Assembly (NCBI GenBank): GCA_016931365.1
Contig: JAFGEY010000383.1
Location: 1 to 6,785, forward strand
DNA length: 6,785 bases
Direction of reading: 5' to 3'
Source of the DNA: Anaerolineae bacterium
GTDB lineage: Bacteria > Chloroflexota > Anaerolineae > JAFGEY01
The notes under the pieces were generated by a model that was not told the DNA's origin, made no database searches, and saw nothing but the letters and a program-made list of their open reading frames with translations. Within the stretch, counting starts at the first letter, position 1; each line of letters begins with the position of its first letter. A program made the position numbers and the translations under genes. Of the stretch, positions 1-5,081 are shown in pieces.

Positions 1-383
1 GCATTGACGACGACAAAGAAACGATCCTGGGCCGGACGGTACACCCACATGTCGTCGAGAATCTGGCCGTCGATGTCAAGCAGCGTCGAGTAGCGCGAGC
101 CGCCCGGCTTGATGTCGGTGGCGCGGTTGGTGCCGACCAGGTCGAGAAATTCGCCGGCGCGCGGGCCGGAGACCTCCAACGTGCCCATATGGGCCACGTC
201 GAACAGGCCGGCCGCTTCGCGCACGGCGCGGTGCTCCTCGCCGACGCTGCTGTACCACACCGGCATCTCCCAGCCGGCAAAGGGGATCAATTTTGCGCCC
301 AGGCGCTTGTGTTCGTCGAACAACGGGGTGCGTTTGGAGAAAAGGTCATGAGGTGCGGCCCAACTGAAAACGGGTTTCGACAT
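1..383 (-). CDS. gcvT: Aminomethyltransferase (glycine cleavage system T-protein), N-terminal part, truncated by window edge
   Basis: Read from the right, the frame gives 127 residues with no stop before the left edge. T-protein transfers the methylene group from the H-protein-bound aminomethyl intermediate to tetrahydrofolate and releases ammonia, in the cytoplasmic glycine cleavage complex. Family hallmarks seen in order: TPLFDEHKRLGAKLIPFAGWEMP (19-41, broken here at PFAGWEMP), EEHRAVREAAGLFDVAHMG (49-67), and LLDIDGQILDDMWVYR (101-116). The paired Asp110-Asp111 falls where the family keeps its folate-binding aspartate. Two ATGs are adjacent (386 and 383); the second is chosen because AAAGGAG (396-390) then sits 6 nt upstream. 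The gene lies 42 nt downstream of the small unknown gene and probably shares the rnc transcript. No glycine riboswitch fits in that gap. Identification is firm; the C-terminal two thirds are outside the window. Confidence 0.96.
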   Translation of the reverse strand, partial: MSKPVFSWAAPHDLFSKRTPLFDEHKRLGAKLIPFAGWEMPVWYSSVGEEHRAVREAAGLFDVAHMGTLEVSGPRAGEFLDLVGTNRATDIKPGGSRYSTLLDIDGQILDDMWVYRPAQDRFFVVVN

Positions 384-425
384 CATCCACTCCTTTGTGA
401 ATACTTGTCAATACAAAAATCAAAT

Positions 426-661
426 TTAGTCAACTTTGCGCATCACCAGAATACGCTCAAATTTCGTCGTTCTCGTTTTTCTGCGCGACCTGCGATAGAT
501 ATAGTTGTCGAGCGAAAAACCAGTCCGCCTTTATAATCAACTGGCTGAATCTCATGTTGCAGCAACACGTCGGGGTGCAACACATCCAAATTGCTCAACA
601 GATCAATCGCTGGCTTGATCTGTTCGGTCACGCTAGCTTGATGTTTACAAGGCAGCACCAT
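426..661 (-). CDS. Small hypothetical protein, probable one-base frameshift
   Basis: The uninterrupted frame starts at ATG 661 behind AGAGGTG (6 nt spacing) and stops at 443 after 72 aa. Its first 45 or so residues look coding (many CTG/TTG, GAC, AAG codons), but the tail after VDYKGGLVF turns into an unlikely Arg/Lys-rich stretch. The -1 frame beyond the five-base A run at 515-519 (T run on the coding strand) reads SLDNYIYRRSRRKTRTTKFE followed by RILVMRKVD and stops at 426. This looks like a genuine protein end and uses C-ending codons. Adding one base to that run gives a single 78-aa protein. I do not recognise the family, and see no signal peptide or membrane helix. It sits 74 nt after rnc and 42 nt before gcvT on the same strand, so it is probably co-transcribed. 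Alternatives are a sequencing error, a decayed gene, a true frameshift product, or a genuine 72-aa protein ending at 443. Confidence 0.6.
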
Positions 662-735
662 GATTTACACCTCTAGACCAAATGGATCGATGACGGAGTA
701 AACGGCTTGACCGGTCCGATTTCGCTCTTGGGCCA

Positions 736-1479
736 CTACTCGGGCAATTCAAAGTCAGCGCCATCGGGCACGTGGACAATCGGCGCATCGAGCATAGCCT
801 GCAAATTCGCCATCGCTTCCATCGCCGCCGCCTGTGCCGCGATTTGTTTGCTGCGCCCGGCGCCCCGGCCATAGGTCACACCGTTGATCGTCACCGAGAG
901 CACAAACTGCTTGTCATGATCGGGGCCAAAAGTCTCTACTGTATGATACCGTGGCGTATACCCCAGGTACGCCTGGCTCAGCTCCTGCAGCGCGCTTTTG
1001 GCGTCTTTGTCTAGTTCGTTCTCCAGGATCACGTCAAGCGCCGGCTCAAAGATGGGCATCATATAGTCATTGACTTTGCCCAATCCCTGATCGATGTACA
1101 ACGCGCCGATCAAAGACTCAAATGCGCCGCACAGTACTGCCGGGCGATCGCGCCCGCCACTTTCTTCTTCGCCGTGGCCGAGCAAAATGAACTGTCCCAG
1201 GCCAACCTGCATCGCAAAATCGGCCAGCGCTTCGGTGCGCACCAGCGCCGCACGCAGGCTGGTCAGCGTGCCTTCGTCCTGATCGACGAAACGACGATAG
1301 AGGTATTCGCCGACCACAAAGTCGAGGACCGCGTCTCCCAGGAACTCGAGGCGTTCGTTGTCGCCAAAGAGGTATTCGCGGTTTTCGTTGAGGTAAGAGC
1401 GATGCGTGAGGGCACGTTGCAGCAGATGCTTATCGTTGAACACTAGGCCCAACGTCTGTTCGACGATCGAGATATCCAT
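736..1479 (-). CDS. rnc: Ribonuclease III
   Basis: A 247-aa protein, normal length for bacterial RNase III, the cytoplasmic double-strand-specific endonuclease that processes rRNA precursors and structured mRNAs. The signature NERLEFLGDAVLDFVVGEYL spans residues 41-60, giving metal ligands Glu42, Glu45 and Asp49 (E. coli Glu38, Glu41, Asp45). The second helix, AFESLIGALYIDQG (119-132), keeps the essential Glu121 (E. coli Glu117). The usual Asp three residues earlier (E. coli Asp114) is Gly118 here, codon GGC at 1128-1126. The double-stranded RNA-binding domain covers about 158-229 and ends with GRGAGRSKQIAAQAAAMEAM. ATG 1479 is chosen because it gives the expected short lead-in before LGLVF. 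No in-frame start lies directly upstream and no Shine-Dalgarno is visible (the upstream strand reads TTCCTCTCCATATACGTAC). First gene of a probable minus-strand unit. Confidence 0.97.
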   Translation of the reverse strand: MDISIVEQTLGLVFNDKHLLQRALTHRSYLNENREYLFGDNERLEFLGDAVLDFVVGEYLYRRFVDQDEGTLTSLRAALVRTEALADFAMQVGLGQFILLGHGEEESGGRDRPAVLCGAFESLIGALYIDQGLGKVNDYMMPIFEPALDVILENELDKDAKSALQELSQAYLGYTPRYHTVETFGPDHDKQFVLSVTINGVTYGRGAGRSKQIAAQAAAMEAMANLQAMLDAPIVHVPDGADFELPE

Positions 1480-1508
1480 GTACGTATATGGAGAGGAACA
1501 AGGGAAAA

Positions 1509-1527
1509 AAGAGAATCGGCTTCTCTT
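1509..1527 (-). promoter_or_regulatory. Short hairpin in rnc 5' leader
   Basis: AAGAGAA (1509-1515) and TTCTCTT (1521-1527) form a 7-bp stem with a 5-nt loop. If transcription starts from the nearer -10 element (1539-1534), this hairpin would be at the extreme 5' end of the mRNA. It could protect the message or serve as an RNase III-related control element, but the stem is much shorter than classic RNase III targets. Confidence 0.4.
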
Positions 1528-1533
1528 CTTTCA

Positions 1534-1539
1534 ATTATA
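1534..1539 (-). promoter_or_regulatory. Possible proximal rnc -10 element
   Basis: TATAAT read on the minus strand, preceded by GG rather than an extended-10 TG. The best -35-like hexamer, TTGAAA (1558-1553), is only 13 nt away, which is too close, so support rests on the perfect -10 alone. A start near 1527 would give a leader of about 48 nt. Confidence 0.4.
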
Positions 1540-1576
1540 CCTCTCGTTCTCCTTTCAACGGCAAATTCTACGGTGA

Positions 1577-1606
1577 ATTATATCACAGGTAGGTCGGTTT
1601 TTCCAA
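1577..1606 (-). promoter_or_regulatory. Probable distal rnc promoter with extended -10
   Basis: On the minus strand TTGGAA (1606-1601) is followed after 18 nt by TATAAT (1582-1577), with TG one base before the -10 (TGATATAAT). This is a good housekeeping sigma promoter facing rnc. Its -35 region lies between the two divergent -10 boxes, so polymerases for rnc and for the gene at 1658 may compete. Confidence 0.6.
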
Positions 1607-1617
1607 GTCTTTGTTTA

Positions 1618-1626
1618 TGGTATAAT
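1618..1626 (+). promoter_or_regulatory. Extended -10 promoter for the membrane protein gene
   Basis: TGGTATAAT is a perfect extended -10 (TGnTATAAT). The -35 region is only T-rich (TTTTTC at 1598-1603), which extended -10 promoters tolerate. A start near 1633 leaves about 25 nt before the GTG at 1658, just enough for the Shine-Dalgarno TTGGAG. It is back-to-back with the minus-strand promoter at 1577-1606. Confidence 0.65.
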
Positions 1627-1657
1627 ACGCCCATTCAAACCCATCTTGGAGTTGATT

Positions 1658-2563
1658 GTGCAAAACGCACCCGGCGAACCTCCGGCGGTAGGCCGGACAA
1701 TTACACTTTTCGCTCCCGTACAGACGCAAGTCGTGTTGGGGCCGGTGTGGGCAGCGCTCTGCGGCGCGTTGTCCTCGAATAGTTGGCAATGGCAGGCCGA
1801 ACGACTGCTCACGCTGCTGCTCGTGCTTTTTGTCGCCGAAGGGTTATGGAGCGCCTGGCGCGCGATCCTGGTCGATATCGATTGGGCCGCATTGGCCGCC
1901 GATTATCCAATGCCCGCGCACGGCGATGCGCTGACTGGCCTTCCATATATGACACCCTGGTCGCCCGTGGGACGGCTCATCGATGGTTGGGGTCGTTTGC
2001 GCCGCTGGGCACAAGAAGCGCTGCCCCACGCCCAAGGCAGCGCGCTGATGACCCTGCCCTACCTGCCACCACTCGCCCTGGCGATCTCGGCGCTGCTTGG
2101 CCGGTCGTTCTTGATCCTTTCGCTGTTGGCCCTGGCGCTGGCGTCGCTCGAATGGTTCATCGCACGCCGGCAGCCCTGGCATAAGAGCATGCAAGCCATT
2201 GTACAGATGGGCTTGAGTTGGCTGGCCGGACATCTCGTCTTTGCGCCCCTGAACGGCCTTTCCCTGACCCTGGCCTGCGCTTATGCATTGACCTATCAAG
2301 GTATGCTTTATCTGGACGACCATCGTTGTAAAATCGATCAACGCCCCTGGGCATTGGGTCTGCTGTTTGGCGGGCAGGTTCTCGCCGCCGGTACACTTGC
2401 CTTGAAAGGCCACACGGTCGCCGCGCTGCTGCTCGGGCTGTTGTTTATGCCCCAACTTTTGTTGCTGCCGCAACTCAACGACTCCCAAACACGCGCGCGC
2501 TTTTTGAGCCGCGCTGCCCCCTTTTTGGGTGTGGCAATGGCCGTCGCTGCGTGGGCGATCTAG
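1658..2563 (+). CDS. Polytopic membrane protein of unknown function
   Basis: A 301-aa protein starting at GTG 1658, chosen because TTGGAG (1646-1651) lies 6 nt upstream; in-frame TTGs at 1646 and 1652 overlap that site and are less likely. Roughly eight hydrophobic segments are visible: about 24-40, 47-66, 133-148, 151-168, 182-197, 201-217, 231-249 and 252-270, with a last one at 287-301. A hydrophilic loop (67-131) contains WSPVGRLIDGWGRLRRW. It is an inner-membrane protein; I do not recognise a family. A distant UbiA-like prenyltransferase shape was considered, but the NDxxDxxxD motif of that family is absent. It precedes a membrane-anchored methyltransferase by 25 nt without a terminator, so the two are probably co-transcribed and may work on the same membrane substrate. 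No catalytic motif supports any specific reaction. Confidence 0.85.
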   Translation: MQNAPGEPPAVGRTITLFAPVQTQVVLGPVWAALCGALSSNSWQWQAERLLTLLLVLFVAEGLWSAWRAILVDIDWAALAADYPMPAHGDALTGLPYMTPWSPVGRLIDGWGRLRRWAQEALPHAQGSALMTLPYLPPLALAISALLGRSFLILSLLALALASLEWFIARRQPWHKSMQAIVQMGLSWLAGHLVFAPLNGLSLTLACAYALTYQGMLYLDDHRCKIDQRPWALGLLFGGQVLAAGTLALKGHTVAALLLGLLFMPQLLLLPQLNDSQTRARFLSRAAPFLGVAMAVAAWAI

Positions 2564-2588
2564 ACATATCAATGCAAAGGATTATCCG

Positions 2589-3347
2589 ATGTGGATTGGT
2601 ATTTTGGGGGGCATTCTCGGCTTGTGTCTGCTGGCGATGCTGTTTTACTGGGCCTTTATCATCACCGAAGGCGCATACCTGGGGGCGCGCGTCGTCGCCT
2701 GGACCTACGACCTGACCGCCAAAAAGTACGATCAGATCAAGCAGTTCAAGCTCGACCACGATGTGTGGCTGATCGTCGGGCCGTTGCTGCACAAACTGCG
2801 CGACGTCCAACACCCGCTGATCCTCGACGTGGCAACCGGCACCGGGCGACTCCCCCTCTCACTGTTCAGCCGTCCCACCTTTGATGGGCAGGTGATCGGC
2901 CTCGACCTCTCGCGCAAAATGCTCGAACAGGCCGACCGCAAGCTCCAGGAGCACGCCGGCCGCTACACCCTGGTCTGGCACGACGCACAGCGACTGCCCT
3001 TTGACGACGAAACCTTTGATGTCGTATGCTGCCTGGAAGCGCTCGAATTTATGCCCGACCCGCTGCAGGTGCTCTCCGAAATGGCCCGCGTCCTGCGGCC
3101 GGGCGGCATCTTTTTGGTCACCAACCGCGTCAACTGGGAAGCCAAACTGATGCCCGGCAAGGCGTTTTCCAAAGATCAGTTCCGGGCGATGCTCAAGTCA
3201 TTGGGCCTGCTGCGCATCGAATTTCGCCTGTGGCAAGTCTATTATGACCTGATCTTTGCGCTCAAGCCGGGCCGCCAGGCGGTCGCAGGCAAAACGCGCG
3301 ACGAAATCAGAGAAACGCTCGCTGCACTGATCCAGGTGCGTCATTAA
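2589..3347 (+). CDS. Membrane-anchored class I SAM-dependent methyltransferase
   Basis: A 252-aa protein starting at ATG 2589, behind AAAGGA (2576-2581) with 7 nt spacing; an upstream in-frame ATG at 2529 lies inside the previous gene and lacks this site. Residues 3-24 form one membrane helix, followed by a short juxtamembrane stretch. The Methyltransf_11 (UbiE-like) fold follows: motif I ILDVATGTGRLPL (78-90) for S-adenosylmethionine, Asp106 in VIGLDLS (102-108) for the ribose, HDAQRLPF (131-138), FDVVCCLEALEF (143-154) and RVLRPGGIFLV (168-177). These motifs make methyl transfer from SAM certain as a fold prediction, but the acceptor is unknown. The anchor and the upstream polytopic protein suggest a lipid, quinone-like or membrane-protein substrate (inference). 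It is too divergent, and the anchor too unusual, to call it menaquinone methyltransferase. No clear terminator follows. Confidence 0.92.
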   Translation: MWIGILGGILGLCLLAMLFYWAFIITEGAYLGARVVAWTYDLTAKKYDQIKQFKLDHDVWLIVGPLLHKLRDVQHPLILDVATGTGRLPLSLFSRPTFDGQVIGLDLSRKMLEQADRKLQEHAGRYTLVWHDAQRLPFDDETFDVVCCLEALEFMPDPLQVLSEMARVLRPGGIFLVTNRVNWEAKLMPGKAFSKDQFRAMLKSLGLLRIEFRLWQVYYDLIFALKPGRQAVAGKTRDEIRETLAALIQVRH

Positions 3348-3376
3348 CAAGTGCAGTACATCGCTCACCTTGCTAC

Positions 3377-3405
3377 TTGACTTTAGCCTCAAAATCGATT
3401 AAGAT
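3377..3405 (+). promoter_or_regulatory. Promoter for the DivIC/FtsB-like gene
   Basis: TTGACT (3377-3382), 17-nt spacer, TAAGAT (3400-3405): a near-consensus housekeeping promoter. A start near 3412 gives a leader of about 48 nt to ATG 3460, so the division gene need not depend on read-through from the methyltransferase. Confidence 0.65.
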
Positions 3406-3459
3406 AGAAACAGGTCTTCACATTATGTCGACATCGTGTTCCATCGGCTTGGAGAGATT

Positions 3460-3879
3460 ATGACGACCCGGCCCAAAGCTCAATCGATTATGTCTGGCGC
3501 ACAGTTTGTGGGCATTGTCGTATTGACAGTCATTCTCCTGCTCATCGTCGATTACGGACGGCGCGCGTCGACCGGGTATTACGTTGCCCAGGCCGAAGAA
3601 CAGCTCAAAGCCGAAATTGGCATCGAACTGACCAAGAACGCCCAGCTCAAAGAACGTCTCGACTATGTGCAGGGCGAGGAGTATGTTGAAGAATGGGCGC
3701 GAGAAGACGGCCATATGGTCCGTGCGGGCGACCGGCCCTTGATCCTGGTCACTGTCGCGGCCCCGTTCGTGTTGCAGAGCGCTCCCTTGCCCGTGCAAAC
3801 AAACGACGCAACGCCGCAACCAACGTGGTATCACTGGTGGTATTTGTTTTTCGATACGCCGCCCGGAATGTTCAGATAA
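3460..3879 (+). CDS. Septum formation initiator family protein (DivIC/FtsB-like)
   Basis: A 139-aa protein starting at ATG 3460 behind GGAG (3451-3454, 5 nt spacing); an in-frame GTG at 3436 has no such site. A short cytoplasmic N-terminus is followed by one membrane helix (about 14-32), a polar, probably coiled-coil stretch rich in Glu/Lys/Leu (about 40-72), and EEYVEEWAREDGHMVRAGDR (73-92). The last part matches the conserved YVE.ARE..G.V..G. end of the DivIC/FtsB family. Members form a bitopic complex with FtsL and FtsQ/DivIB that activates septal peptidoglycan synthesis. The extracytoplasmic tail is Pro/Gln-rich and ends in PTWYHWWYLFFDTPPG (121-136), a Trp/Tyr cluster close to the end that I recall from Chloroflexota members. 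It has its own promoter and terminator. Whether it is the DivIC/FtsB or FtsL partner cannot be decided here. Confidence 0.85.
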   Translation: MTTRPKAQSIMSGAQFVGIVVLTVILLLIVDYGRRASTGYYVAQAEEQLKAEIGIELTKNAQLKERLDYVQGEEYVEEWAREDGHMVRAGDRPLILVTVAAPFVLQSAPLPVQTNDATPQPTWYHWWYLFFDTPPGMFR

Positions 3880-3896
3880 TTTCTCGCAATAGACCT

Positions 3897-3932
3897 AAAC
3901 GGGATACAGCATACTGTATCCCGTTTTTTTTT
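3897..3932 (+). terminator. Intrinsic terminator after the division gene
   Basis: AAACGGGATACAG (3897-3909) pairs perfectly with CTGTATCCCGTTT (3914-3926) around the loop CATA, and the stem runs into nine T residues (3924-3932). This 13-bp stem plus U-tract is a textbook Rho-independent terminator and isolates the division gene from the regulatory region beyond it. Confidence 0.95.
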
Positions 3933-4008
3933 GACGAACCGCGATCCGGTATAATTTGATTTCCGCCGGTTTCATATGCCGCGCATTGACATAACTGACA
4001 CAAAGGAA

Positions 4009-4048
4009 TTCTAAGAAATTTCTAACCGTTTTTTAACCCACTTTACTC
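4009..4048 (+). promoter_or_regulatory. Tandem 11-bp-spaced repeats, possible response-regulator operator
   Basis: Units start exactly 11 nt apart at 4009 (TTCTAAG), 4020 (TTCTAAC), 4031 (TTTTAAC) and, more weakly, 4042 (TTTACTC). The last unit ends 10 nt before the TATAAT at 4059, where no -35 box exists. Heptamers at one-helical-turn spacing replacing the -35 are the arrangement used by OmpR/PhoB-type activators (for example the pho box). The TTAACC-like core also resembles the cyanobacterial Pho box PyTTAAPyPy. The cognate regulator is not in the window, so the assignment is inference. Confidence 0.5.
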
Positions 4049-4058
4049 ATTATTGTTG

Positions 4059-4064
4059 TATAAT
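4059..4064 (+). promoter_or_regulatory. -10 element of the secreted-protein promoter
   Basis: A perfect TATAAT with no recognisable -35 at 16-18 nt (the sequence there is around AACCCA). A start near 4071 would give an unusually long leader of about 227 nt before the gene at 4298. The missing -35 and the repeats immediately upstream suggest activator dependence. Confidence 0.55.
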
Positions 4065-4083
4065 TCTTTTGTGCGACAACAAC

Positions 4084-4112
4084 GCGCCACCCAATTTCAA
4101 ATAATTTGGCGC
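4084..4112 (+). promoter_or_regulatory. Hairpin in the 5' leader
   Basis: GCGCCA (4084-4089) pairs with TGGCGC (4107-4112) around a 17-nt AT-rich loop. It lies about 13 nt after the predicted transcription start. With a 6-bp stem and no T-tract it is not a terminator; it may structure or protect the leader. Confidence 0.35.
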
Positions 4113-4198
4113 ACCGGCTACCACAAACATACAAAGAGGCATTTCACAAGAATTCTGTCTTGGAATAGACTTTTTTTGCCAGAGGGAGGTGACGTTTA

Positions 4199-4249
4199 TT
4201 GACAATTGGACGTCGCTGCTTGCCCTACACCGACATGCTTGAATTTTAA
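4199..4249 (+). CDS. Candidate 16-aa leader peptide
   Basis: TTG 4199 opens a 16-codon frame (MTIGRRCLPYTDMLEF if TTG is read as Met) ending in TAA at 4247-4249, 48 nt before the secreted-protein gene. Directly upstream is AGGGAGGTGA (4183-4192), the longest Shine-Dalgarno match in the window, 6 nt from the TTG. Such a strong site has no other start codon to serve. The codons TGC TTG CCC overlap CTTGCCCT (4219-4226), which can pair with AGGGCAAG just past the stop or with GGCAAG beside the next gene's ribosome-binding site. This suggests a regulatory open frame whose translation controls leader folding. There is no similarity I recognise. The TTG also begins a TTGACA hexamer, but no -10 follows at a proper distance, so a promoter reading is weaker. 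Confidence 0.5.
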   Translation: MTIGRRCLPYTDMLEF

Positions 4250-4284
4250 AGGGCAAGTCTTATCCACTCAATTTCAAGGCAAGG
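4219..4284 (+). promoter_or_regulatory. Mutually exclusive leader pairings near the ribosome-binding site
   Basis: CTTGCCCT (4219-4226) can form an 8-bp stem with AGGGCAAG (4250-4257), loop 23 nt. It can instead pair over 6 bp with GGCAAG (4278-4283), which runs into the Shine-Dalgarno AAGGAAAGGGG (4281-4291) of the gene at 4298. GCAAGG (4279-4284) can also pair with CCTTGC at 4370-4375 inside that gene. The first stem leaves the site free and the second partly covers it. A ribosome on the 16-codon frame would disturb the first arm. Confidence 0.4.
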
Positions 4285-4297
4285 AAAGGGGAAAACG

Positions 4298-4912
4298 ATG
4301 AAAAGAGCAGCATTTTTCTTATTGATTTTGGCGATTGTCCTGGTGCCATCGACAGCCGGAGCCAAAGGACCTTGCAAGGGACAAAAATGTACCACCATCC
4401 AGAGCGGCGATTTATATGCGTCAGATGGGTCAGTGCTCACCACAGGCTACGATGAGTGGGGTTACAATTATCAGGCCCGCCTGTTCAATGGCAAATATTG
4501 CGATGCTTATCGCGACGCGGCCTGGTGTCAAGACTACAAAGATGATAATTTGGCAATGAAATGGAACGATGGGTGGCTTTCCAACACAGACTGTGACGGC
4601 GATGGACTGCTGGATCGGCACTTTGGGTTTCCCAGCTATATCGGTTCTGGCGCCTGGTTGACCAACCATATGTCCGGCGAGTACGAACAAGATGACGAAA
4701 CCTGCAAATGGAATTATTTTGTCAAGATCGTCGCTGCATCTGCCGATGCATACTCAGCAGGAGGCTATTGGTATGCTGCGGATGGGACAGAGATCGGCCC
4801 GACAATATGGGGAGAATTTGCGATCGTTCAAGAAATATCCAATGATTCCTGTGCAGGAGCCCACGGCGTTCAATACCTGAGTCCGGTTGGTCCCGGCTTG
4901 GGCAAGTGGTAA
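4298..4912 (+). CDS. Secreted cysteine-rich protein with a DxDxDG motif, function unknown
   Basis: A 204-aa protein starting at ATG 4298 behind AGGAAAGGGG (6 nt from its last G). Residues 1-22 are a clear Sec signal peptide (MKR, hydrophobic core, cleavage after AGA likely). The mature part has seven Cys (26, 31, 68, 77, 99, 136, 185), many aromatic residues and conserved-looking blocks: WGYNYQARLFNGKYCDAYR (54-72), MKWNDGWLSNTDCDGDG (87-103), LDRHFGFPSYIGSGAW (105-120) and YWYAADGTEIGPTIWGEF (157-174). Asp98, Asp100, Asp102 and Asp106 have the DxDxDGxxD spacing of calcium loops in thrombospondin type 3 or dockerin repeats, so metal binding is plausible. I recall similar proteins, all hypothetical, from Chloroflexota and metagenomes; no function can be given. 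It is a single-gene unit with a complex leader and its own terminator, next to a secreted protease. Confidence 0.88.
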   Translation: MKRAAFFLLILAIVLVPSTAGAKGPCKGQKCTTIQSGDLYASDGSVLTTGYDEWGYNYQARLFNGKYCDAYRDAAWCQDYKDDNLAMKWNDGWLSNTDCDGDGLLDRHFGFPSYIGSGAWLTNHMSGEYEQDDETCKWNYFVKIVAASADAYSAGGYWYAADGTEIGPTIWGEFAIVQEISNDSCAGAHGVQYLSPVGPGLGKW

Positions 4913-4943
4913 AATACCTATCACTCAACGACAGACACTCATG

Positions 4944-4978
4944 AAAAGCAGCCAACGGATCTCCGTTGGCTGCTTTTT
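4944..4978 (+). terminator. Intrinsic terminator after the Cys-rich secreted protein
   Basis: AAAAGCAGCCAACGGA (4944-4959) and TCCGTTGGCTGCTTTT (4962-4977) are exact inverted repeats around a 2-nt centre (in practice a 6-nt loop), followed by T to 4978. The strong GC stem with a T5 run makes efficient termination very likely, and the A-run on the other side could also serve the minus strand. Confidence 0.93.
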
Positions 4979-4996
4979 AGTAACAAAATACCCGAT

Positions 4997-5025
4997 TTGC
5001 CGCACAAAAACAGATGTGATAAAAT
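4997..5025 (+). promoter_or_regulatory. Promoter of the subtilase gene
   Basis: TTGCCG (4997-5002), 17-nt spacer, TAAAAT (5020-5025), with TG one base before the -10 (TGATAAAAT). It begins 18 nt after the preceding terminator. A start near 5032 gives a leader of about 128 nt before ATG 5160. Confidence 0.65.
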
Positions 5026-5073
5026 CCGGCCTATCCCTCATCAAACCAACTCAAAGAAATAGCCAAGTGATCG

Positions 5074-5081
5074 AAAGGAGG
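5074..5081 (+). promoter_or_regulatory. Orphan Shine-Dalgarno-like element in the protease leader
   Basis: AAAGGAGG is a stronger anti-16S match than the site actually used by the protease gene, yet no ATG, GTG or TTG lies within 5-13 nt. Only an ATC (5090-5092) opening nine codons is at a suitable distance. It may be a ribosome standby site, a relic of a leader peptide, or chance. Confidence 0.35.

Noticed and set aside
393..416. TTGACA (minus strand, 411-406) before gcvT as a promoter
   Set aside because: The matching -10 position would fall on the gcvT start codons and no -10-like hexamer is there; AATAC direct repeats nearby look incidental.
1844..2572. A 242-codon minus-strand frame opposite the membrane protein
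   Set aside because: Gln/Arg/Gly-rich mirror of a Leu/Ala-rich membrane protein; no motifs and no separate promoter.
3322..3356. Inverted repeat CTGCACT/AGTGCAG around the methyltransferase stop
   Set aside because: Seven bp with a 21-nt loop and no T-tract; not a convincing terminator.
3931..3955. TTGACG followed by TATAAT just after the division-gene terminator
   Set aside because: The spacer is only 13 nt and the -35 overlaps the terminator U-tract; the isolated TATAAT at 3950 may still matter but cannot be supported as a promoter.
4199..4227. TTGACA at 4199 as a -35 box
   Set aside because: No -10-like hexamer occurs at 16-18 nt (GCCCTA region); the upstream AGGGAGGTGA fits translation initiation better.
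4050..4256. A 68-codon minus-strand frame in the intergenic regulatory region
   Set aside because: Composition is not protein-like, no ribosome-binding site is visible, and it runs through the promoter and leader elements of the opposite strand.
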